A stretch of 64,000 nt of DNA, from assembly GCA_964036665.1 (NCBI GenBank), contig OZ038528.1, forward strand, positions 15,859,245 through 15,923,244, read 5' to 3'. The notes beneath the pieces are model-generated. The model had not been told where the DNA came from. It ran no database searches and worked only from the letters and a program-made list of their open reading frames with translations. Positions 56,152 through 64,000 of the stretch are shown piece by piece (within the stretch, counting starts at the first letter, position 1; every line of letters begins with the position of its first letter). The stretch is from Gordius sp. MW1 (Eukaryota > Nematomorpha > Gordioida > Gordea > Gordiidae). Both the position numbers and the translations under genes were made by a program.

Positions 56152-57945
56152 ATGTCCGATTTAACCTTGTCCCCCAAAGCTATAAAAGTGTATACTTTAA
56201 CCCCCCAAAACAAAAAAAAATGTATCGAGTGTACCCGAACATTTAGCCTTAAAACTTCCGTCACTAACATCAGGACACATTTTAATAACGCCCATCCGGA
56301 AAAATTAATTGCGATCGAAAAGACACCATCCATTTTTAAAGGTGCCGTGACTGATGAACAAAATGAAACTTTTAATAGTAAATTTTTAGAGTATGTCATT
56401 AATGACAATATTCCGCTATCGACCTATAATAGCCCAAGTTTGAAAATGATGTTGGAATGTCTTAGCGGCAACATCAATTTGTGGTGCAAACAAACTGCAA
56501 AAACCCACCTGCTCGAAATATATGAAGGCCAGAAAGAAATCCTCTCAAATAAAGTTAGGACCATAACAACGCATGTAGCTATAACAACAGATTTATGGCA
56601 ATCCCCGAATAATGTATCATATATAGGAATAACAATACATTTCATCAATGAACAATGGCGGCTGGATAATCTGTTACATCAAATTCTAATGATGCCAACA
56701 CCCCATACGGGTAGAGAAATATCTAATATTTTGCACAAAGTATTAGTCGATTTCAATCTGGAAGATAAGTTTCTCTCTTTCACTACCGACAATGCCTCCA
56801 ATCAAATAAACGCAATTATTTTATTGCGTAATAAATTACCCACTACCAAAATTTTCAATTTCAGATGCGGCGCTCATGTTATGAACCTCATTGCTGGCGA
56901 AGGGTTGAAAATTATCCATCCTTATTTAATTAAAATCAATCGCCTGGTCCATTATATTCATTATAAGTCCGCAATGAGGGAGGAATGGTTCAACCATTCT
57001 AATTCCTTGATTCCTTTAGCGAACAATACTCGGTGGAATTCAACATACCTAATGTTACAAAAGGAAAATAAGGTATATTATATCGAAATTATACAATGTT
57101 TTTTCAGGAAATGAGCACCTTAAACATCATTGTACAGAAATTTTTCCCAGATGAAACGGAGTTGGCCTTCAATCATGAAGAAATTAGATATTTAAGAGAA
57201 GTGGAGAATTTTTTTCTTCCATTCTACAAAGTATATTAAAAAATTTTTATACATTGACAATAAAAAAGGTAACTTTGGGACTTTGCACAGAAATAATCCC
57301 GACAATGGGTATTGTCGGAAATTTTTTTGAAGAAATTATTTGCGAATTAGAAAGAAATAGTATAACCTATCCCACTCTTACGGAGGCAGCCACCAAAATG
57401 ATTGTTAAAGCCAAACAATATTTTTCCTTAATGTGTACCCAAGAGGTATATACATGCTCTATATTGGACCCACGTGTAAAGAGAAAAGCAATGCCTAGTC
57501 ATTTAAACACCGATGAACATTGGGATAATTTTCGTCGGGACTTTATTGATAATTATAGCGGTCGTTATTTACTAGAGAGACCGATGATAGGTGGTTCATT
57601 TACCGAATCAATTTTACAGAAAAAACGCAGGTAAAATAATTTTGTGTAAATTTTACAATATTTAGTTCACGAATGTTTCTGGGTGATGATGAATTAGATA
57701 GTTATATTATTGAGACTGAATGTCACGGCGATGTTAATATACTTGAGTGGTGGAAATCATCATCGTTTAGATTTCCGAATCTGGCAGCTATGGCCAGAGA
57801 TTATTTATGCCATCAGAGCACTTCCATCCCCAGTGAGCGTTTATTTTCCAAGGCCGGAAATATATTGACAAAGAAAAGATCAAGATTGTCTCCCACTACT
57901 TTGAATCAAATGCTATGCGTGAATAGCTGGAAAGGAATGACATGA
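56152..57945 (+). CDS. hAT transposase, four exons with 35-38-nt introns
   Basis: Exons 56152-57072, 57108-57230, 57269-57630 and 57666-57945. All three introns begin GT, end AG and restore the frame, giving 561 codons without a stop. A BED-like finger (CIECTRTF...HFNNAHP) lies near residues 23-50. The catalytic core has TTDLWQ near 145, FTTDNASN near 210 and CGAHVMNLI near 242; then RWNSTYLML near 298. The last exon has ETECHGD and the dimerisation block ARDYLCHQSTSIPSERLFSK. ATG at 56152 is the first in frame. The enzyme would cut and paste the element; the truncated right end makes this copy's own movement doubtful. Function inferred from family motifs. Confidence 0.8.
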
Positions 57946-58619
57946 ATTATAATATTTAATCATTTATTATTTTTATAAAGTGAATTACATATTTTGTGGA
58001 TGTGAGATAAATAAATTCAAAAATTAAGAATCGTAGTTTATAAGTTTTTTAATATATTTTTTATAATACATCTGCTTGAGAACTCTAGCGTTTTATAATT
58101 GAATTTTAATCTTTAGAAATACTGTTAAATTCTTTTAAAAGTAGTTTAAACGAGGGACTAAATTTATATTGAATACTCTTAAATTATTAAAAAAAGCCGA
58201 AAATATAAATATTAAAATTATTTAATTAGAAATAACAGATTTAAAAATCTTGTTTAGATCGATTGAAATTAACTTTCTTGAATATATAAATTAAAAGGTC
58301 GTCAGACCAGACGAGATTCTGTTTATGTATATGCCTGCGTCTTTCATACTTAATTTAGGTCACTTATATAAAGATAGTTCAAAGCAAATATGCACAGATG
58401 CTACTTAACAATAAAAAATCATAACAAAAATAGCACCACGCTATAGCTATACATCTAGCACCTAATGGGACAATCTCCTACAACTCTAGCGCCCTCGTGT
58501 GATTATCTCCTACAGCTTTAGCGCCCTCGTGTTCCTATCTCCTACAGCTCTAGCGCCCTCGTGTTCCTATCTCCTACAGCTCTAGCGCCTCCAAGTGACT
58601 ATCTCCTATAACTGTAGCG
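57851..58619 (-). repeat. Right arm of the long inverted repeat
   Basis: Inverted copy of 54926-55694. It starts within the transposase coding sequence and ends abruptly at 58619, next to a 24-bp sequence seen again at 62342. Confidence 0.9.
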
Positions 58620-58620
58620 G

Positions 58621-58644
58621 GACTGTTAGTCGGGGCGGCCCTAT
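58621..58644 (+). repeat. 24-bp direct repeat, left copy
   Basis: Begins GACTGTTAGTCGGGGCGG and recurs exactly at 62342-62365. GC-rich in AT-rich surroundings. Confidence 0.9.
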
Positions 58645-58723
58645 CTATCTATCACACCGCAATTTAGCGACAATTTGCTTAAAGAATTTAATTATCAATG
58701 ACTGGTTTTGATCCTTCGGATAA

Positions 58724-59195
<472 letters not shown>

Positions 59196-61484
59196 GTATG
59201 TATATATTTCATGTTAATCAATGATATAATTCTTGAAATCATAGTAAACATTTTATACCTATAAAAACAATCTTTTATCTTTCATTTGTTGATGTTTATC
59301 TTTAAAACATTAATAATATATTTTTATTAATCTATCATATTTATTGCCAATTCAAGATCTACTTTCTATTACTTTGCTAGTTTTAAATTGTTAATGTTTA
59401 AATATGAAGTTATTTTATTTATACTTAGATGTAACTAAACTATATTATATCATGAACTAACTCGGTAGTTTAATTAAACGTTTGTAAAGTATATTAGCTA
59501 ATTGATTTATCTTAACCACATTTTTTGCACAAAAAAATATATATTCTTAATTGCTTGTATCTATGATATGGATTTAAAGTAGTTTGATTTTTTGGTTTGA
59601 TTTTCTTGTCAATTTGGTATTTTAAATACTTGATTATATTCTGTTTCAGGGTATACTGTTATTTGAGTATGAAATCTTGTTACAACTGAACCTATGTTCT
59701 TAAGAATCATTAAATAATATTTAATTTTAACTTGCCTTTAAATATAGAATCTTTATTTTATTTTTAGATATTTTGTTAAAATATTATAATTAATTAAATA
59801 CATTTAAATTATCATATTTGTACTGATCTATTACTTTATTATATAAAGCATAATTGCCATATATTTTGTTTTGCTTTTCTCAACAAATCTAGCGGGAATA
59901 ATTATATCACTTATTAATTTTTCAAAATATTAGTTTTTATATTTTAGAGCTTAACATATAAGGAGATCTAAACTATGTAATGCAAAGATATCTCTGACTT
60001 TGGAAAATATAAAAGCCATTCTCTACTTGCCCCTTATTTCTGATTTGTCAAAGTATTTTTCACGAATTATCAATTCTTTATATTTATGAATTTGCTTGAA
60101 TGGTGTGACCCCAGGCCTCACTGACTCGAGTTACTCAATCTTGTGTTTATAAGAATTCAATTAAAATTGGGCTCAAGTTAAAGACAACAAAACTCTAATG
60201 TTAAGCAGTTTGCAATGTAGAACTTAAAATTCAAAAAAATTTCTTGTGTAAAATTAAATAAAGAATTGCTATCAGGTCTTTGTCTCTGATAATGTCTTGT
60301 TTGTGCGCCTTGCGCCAGTTGTTATTCACCCCTGCGTCCTTTACGTTACTCTTCTCTCTTATAATTTCTTTGTCCACCGCTTACTATCGTCCACTACAGT
60401 TTGTTTTGATGATCCCTCGCATGGTTGCTATGACATATAGTACAGTTTCTTTGATGAGTTTAGAGAATTAATATGGCTTTAATATATATTATATTATTTC
60501 TCTCTCAAATCATCTAGCAAAATATTTTATTTTTTTGTAGCATTTTTCCGACCCCTTCTGGCACACGTGCGTGCACCCCCTCTAAATGTTATTTTTTTGT
60601 TATCTTTCCTTCCCCCCTTCTTTGAAAATGTCAACTATCGAGGAAAATAACTCATAAACAACATTCAAATGTAAGTTTCTGTTTCTACTCTTTGAAAAGG
60701 CCACATGTGCTCACTTAAGTTATCATATAGTCCTGTCCTGTCCATCTCGCCCTTTTAATAATAACGCATGTGTTGTTACCATGTTTAAGTTTTACAACCG
60801 ACAAAGGAAATCACCACGGAAATTGTAATATCCAGCACAATTTGATCCACGACTCAAGAGCCTGCTCATTAATCTAATTTATTTGTGCATTTATTCATAG
60901 GGGGGGGGGGCGAAAGTTGATTAACTTAAATTAGGGGGGGGGCAAAAACATCAATTTTTATATTTAAGGGTTTTATATTGAAAAAAGAAAAATTTATTGG
61001 AATATTGCTAATAAAGAACTCTCTAGGTTCTTGATAAAATAGATTTTGTGAAAAGGATATAATATTAATCCACACCCTTATGAATATTAGATATTCTTTA
61101 TCAATTACTTTCTACTAGCTTATTAATAAAATCAGAATAACCACATAATAAAGAAATGGAAATACAGTTTTACTATTTTTGCCCTCAAACCTTTAGACCA
61201 CTGATATAGCTCATTAAAGTTTGATATACCTGGGTTCCATGACCAAAATTTTAAAGATGGCTTTGCCATGAATTTAAGCATTAGGATTTATTTATACTCT
61301 AATTAATAACTTTCCAAATATAAAAATTTGCATTGGTAAACTTTGATAGTGAAAAGATATAAATTAAATCATATTAAACTTCAAAATTCATTACAAACAA
61401 ATTTAAAGCTTAGGAGCCCACGCAAAAAATATACCCATTCTCTCTGCTTTAGAATTTTATTGGCAGCTATATAAATATATTATA
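59196..61484. other. AT-rich DNA, no gene seen
   Basis: Starts as an apparent intron (GTATGTATAT) but no later Rpt4 exon was recognised. G runs lie at 60901-60911 and 60936-60944. Small open frames such as 60280-60471 lack family motifs. Confidence 0.5.
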
Positions 61485-61669
61485 TTGATTAAAATGTTTA
61501 ATCGCAATCCATCAATATTTATTCATTTTTATAATTGTTTACTTAGCGATAAGGCTTTTATTATACTGTTCATCGTATTAGCAATTTTATTGTGTATTAT
61601 GATTTATATAAAACTAAGAAAAGTTGAAAAAATATTTTTAGTTAAAAATACTACGTCCTCATTGCCCAC

Positions 61670-62092
61670 TTGTTTTTCTGTAATAAAACGGGTCATGTAA
61701 AAAGGAATTGCTTTTTATCAAAAGGAAAGAAATTTAATAATAACAGATTTAATAATAACAATAATTTTACCAACCCATTTAATAAAGCCCCCCGCTTCCC
61801 TTACAATTTTAATGAAAATTCGCCCGCGCGTGCGCAGAGGGAATGGCCAGGCAATAGGAAGTGTTGTTTAAGCAATATTAGGTTACCGGAAATGCCGTGG
61901 AACGTGGGTCTACAACACGTCGAGAGAATTAAACGGCATACTACTTCAACCCGACCAACTAGACGCGATCTTCTTAGACAGGAACGCTTGGAAAAGTTTG
62001 TCATCAATCACCTAGTCTACAAATTTCCTGCCAACACGCCAAAAAAATTTATTTCCATCCCTAAACCACCAAGCCCTACTCCCGCAGTCTGA
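61670..62092 (+). pseudogene. Gag-like ORF with damaged zinc knuckle
   Basis: The start reads LFFCNKTGHVKRNC. This is a retrotransposon CCHC knuckle (C-x2-C-x4-H-x4-C) with its first cysteine replaced by leucine. An Asn/Phe-rich stretch follows, then a basic region (RPTRRDLLRQERLEKF). It has 140 codons from a TTG with no ATG start. No protease or pol follows. Most likely a fragment of LTR retrotransposon Gag. A purine-rich AAGAAAAAAAC lies 250 bp downstream, directly before the 24-bp repeat, as a polypurine tract would. Confidence 0.5.
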
Positions 62093-62341
62093 CAATATTC
62101 AAACAGGTTCCAGTGTGCAACCCAACGAGTTAAACTGTCTCTCATCTCATGTAATTGCCGTAGATGGTATGTAAATTTTTTTGTTTGACTTATGATTTTA
62201 TATAAACCGAGTGTGCTGCCTACTGAATTGCGGCACCTCAGCCTGTACTATTGTCACATCTAGTCTAATAGGTCCTCATACACATCTCTAAAGATGTAGA
62301 CTCTCACTCGTCTTAACCCGAGAAAACGTTAAGAAAAAAAC

Positions 62342-62365
62342 GACTGTTAGTCGGGGCGGCCCTAT
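62342..62365 (+). repeat. 24-bp direct repeat, right copy
   Basis: Exact copy of 58621-58644. It follows a purine run and has a TG at its third and fourth bases region (TGTTAG), like an LTR start. Confidence 0.9.
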
Positions 62366-62396
62366 TGATAATAATGGCCTCCATTCCATGGAAAAA

Positions 62397-62518
62397 TGGA
62401 ACCTTATGATTACGTGGAAGTGACAGAAGGAGTAGGAATATTTGATGATATATGGCAGAAGGTAAAACTAATGTCAAACCCAAAGGTAAAAACTGCAAAT
62501 GTTCTTGTTAATCTTTAA
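62397..62518 (+). other. Candidate coding exon, unidentified
   Basis: In one frame it reads MEPYDYVEVTEGVGIFDDIW, then QKVKLMSNPK. Possible donors are GTAAAA at 62461 (after CAGAAG) and at 62487 (after CCAAAG). The composition is protein-like compared with the AT-rich surroundings. No family recognised. Confidence 0.35.
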
Positions 62519-63421
62519 AAATGTAAATATTAAAGTAATAAAGTATAATTTAAGCTTATTTTTGTATGTTCTCTTAAATAATTGATAACTACTTATATAT
62601 TAGATTGTACATAAATATTAAAAAGTACTTAAATACTATAACATGCAATGTCTGATATGAAGACTTAATATCCTAACCATCATTTTTTATCTTACAAATG
62701 TATAAAAATTATTTAAGTTTCTTTAAGTCCATACTTTTAGTCAAATTAACTCATAGTGTCCAATCCCAATTAAATCTTAGCTGATTTACCAATTGAGAAC
62801 TCTAATATTATGATGTTTTGTTAGCTTTAGGCTATTTATTTTTGAATCCAAAATTTGATTAGAATAAAATTTTTATAGGAATTTAGCATCCAAACATTTT
62901 ATTGTAACTTGCATGTTTTAATGGAATTTTGTTGGTATTTAATGGTGCATGTTAAATTATTGAAATAATTTAAAATGTTTTATGCCAATATATTAAATGC
63001 CTTATGATTTGCTCTTAATACAATTATTTTGCATATTTATATTACTTTAGCCAAAAAATTTAGGCTTAAACTCTTATTTTGTTGTTACAAGATATTTTAT
63101 AAAATATTATATATCCCTACTTAAGTTTATTAGTAATTAACACTTCATATTTTAGTCTGCATTATGTAATTTTACTATATATGTAAATGCCTTAAGTCAT
63201 TACACATTCCATAGGCTAACCAGGAAATATTTCTTAATTTGTAATCATTATATGACTCTTTTTCATAAACAATACTTTAATTAAAAGTTTTTTACACTTT
63301 ATCAACTTATTGGAAGTTTATCTTATTTTAATATCACGAGTTTGTGTTAAATATAGTCTTTTATATATTAGTTTTTAATATTTAATTTTTAATTTAATTT
63401 ATATTTATTTTAAAGTTAGTC

Positions 63422-63465
<44 letters not shown>

Positions 63466-64000
63466 ATCAGCGGCAAGAGAGATATTTTACTTTTGGAAAA
63501 TATAATTTACTTTTTTTGTCTTAGCCTCCCTTAATCCTTCACTGCTTGCTAATAACTCACACCATCCCTCCTGCGCCCTCCTTTATTTAAAAAAAAAAAA
63601 AAACATGTTGACATAAATGCACACATGTGTGCTTAAAACGTTTGTCGAGAATTCACCCCCCCCCCTCTCTCTATCGACTTCCCACATAAGGGTCCGTTTG
63701 ATACCCAACAATCCATCTTTTAATATATTTAATACATAATAGGCAACTGTTTCCCAAGCATAACACATAAGGTTTATGTTTTTTATTTTTTCCTTTAAAT
63801 TTATCTTAGTCTCTTTAGAGTTCTTTACAAGTTTATTAAAAAGCAGCGTGTAAATTTTGAGCCCACAGCCACATATCTATACCATGATTATTACTTTATA
63901 CTCAATAACTTAATTATAAATAAGAAACTGTTAAGCAATGATAAACTCGTATATTAGTAATTATGCTATCCCGCCTAAATTTTGATCTGGCGAGTCTGGC
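62519..64000. other. AT-rich DNA with a T35 run
   Basis: No gene seen. A 35-base T run at 63424-63458 may be the poly(A) tail of a minus-strand retro-insertion or a long polypyrimidine tract. An A run and a C run occur near 63590 and 63656. Confidence 0.5.

Larger units (their letters stand above)
54826..58619 (+). mobile_element. hAT element with about 770-bp inverted repeats and open transposase
   Basis: Left end TAGTGATGGTGAAACG resembles known hAT termini. About 769 bp at 54926-55694 recur inverted at 57851-58619. Between them are a 141-146 bp tandem repeat and a transposase gene. The right end is cut within the inverted repeat, and the last 100 bp or so of the element are missing, so no TSD can be read. 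It lies in what would be intron 2 of the DNAJ gene. Confidence 0.85.

Noticed and set aside
61485-61700. 71-codon ORF with a hydrophobic stretch
   Set aside because: A plausible membrane span, but AT-rich DNA yields such stretches by chance; it has no family motif and overlaps the Gag-like frame.
63424-63458. T35 run followed by AG as a splice acceptor
   Set aside because: No coding sequence follows; a reversed poly(A) tail is equally likely.

Overview
This window looks like nuclear DNA from an invertebrate animal. It is AT-rich and intron-bearing, carries metazoan-type genes (a DNAJB-type Hsp40, a HNK-1-family carbohydrate sulfotransferase, a proteasome Rpt4/PSMC6 fragment), and is packed with nested transposable elements. 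A short interstitial TTAGGG tract would fit a lineage with vertebrate-type telomere repeats. The Rpt4 fragment reads more like protostome than vertebrate proteins. I cannot name the species.

Layout. 0.3-4.1 kb: a non-LTR retrotransposon with a restriction-like endonuclease (RLE copy 1, plus strand), 33-bp target-site duplications (TSDs) and a poly(A) tail. 4.1-7.2 kb: an RTE-clade retrotransposon (RTE-1, minus strand) with a 17-bp TSD. 7.6-9.0 kb: a 5'-truncated LINE. 9.97-12.1 kb: a decayed duplicate of part of the DNAJ gene that lies at 51-54 kb. 14.4-18.6 kb: a deleted Ty3/Gypsy LTR element with an extra 3' ORF. 19.6-28.7 kb: a stack of nested elements (a hAT fossil, RLE copy 2 holding a hAT, and RTE-2 holding another hAT with a perfect 8-bp TSD). 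29.3-30.3 kb: a sulfotransferase exon. 31.9-33.9 kb: an insertion with 24-bp inverted repeats that seems to carry a small three-exon gene. 34.2-40.8 kb: a 2.3-kb tandem array rich in poly-G tracts. 40.2-43.3 kb: a DNA transposon with an 8-bp TSD holding an internally deleted hAT. 43.7-45.5 kb: RTE-3 and a repeat ending at an interstitial telomeric tract. 46.6-50.2 kb: a nearly intact RTE-4. 51.2-54.3 kb: two exons of a DNAJ gene with a fresh RTE insertion in the intron. 54.8-58.6 kb: a hAT element with inverted repeats of about 770 bp and a transposase gene that is open throughout if three introns of 35-38 nt are removed. 58.6-62.4 kb: a block between two 24-bp direct repeats, holding a proteasome ATPase pseudogene and a Gag-like ORF. 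62.4-64 kb: one candidate exon, then AT-rich DNA.

Most coding capacity belongs to transposons. Host sequence is limited to the DNAJ gene, the sulfotransferase exon, the Rpt4 fragment, the small three-exon gene and one unidentified exon. Several repeats occur twice, once interrupted and once empty, so the order of insertions can be read directly. Runs of G or C (8-18 nt) are frequent, recur at the same sites in related copies and differ in length between otherwise near-identical repeat units. Everything here comes from reading the sequence and the family motifs named; no database search was run.
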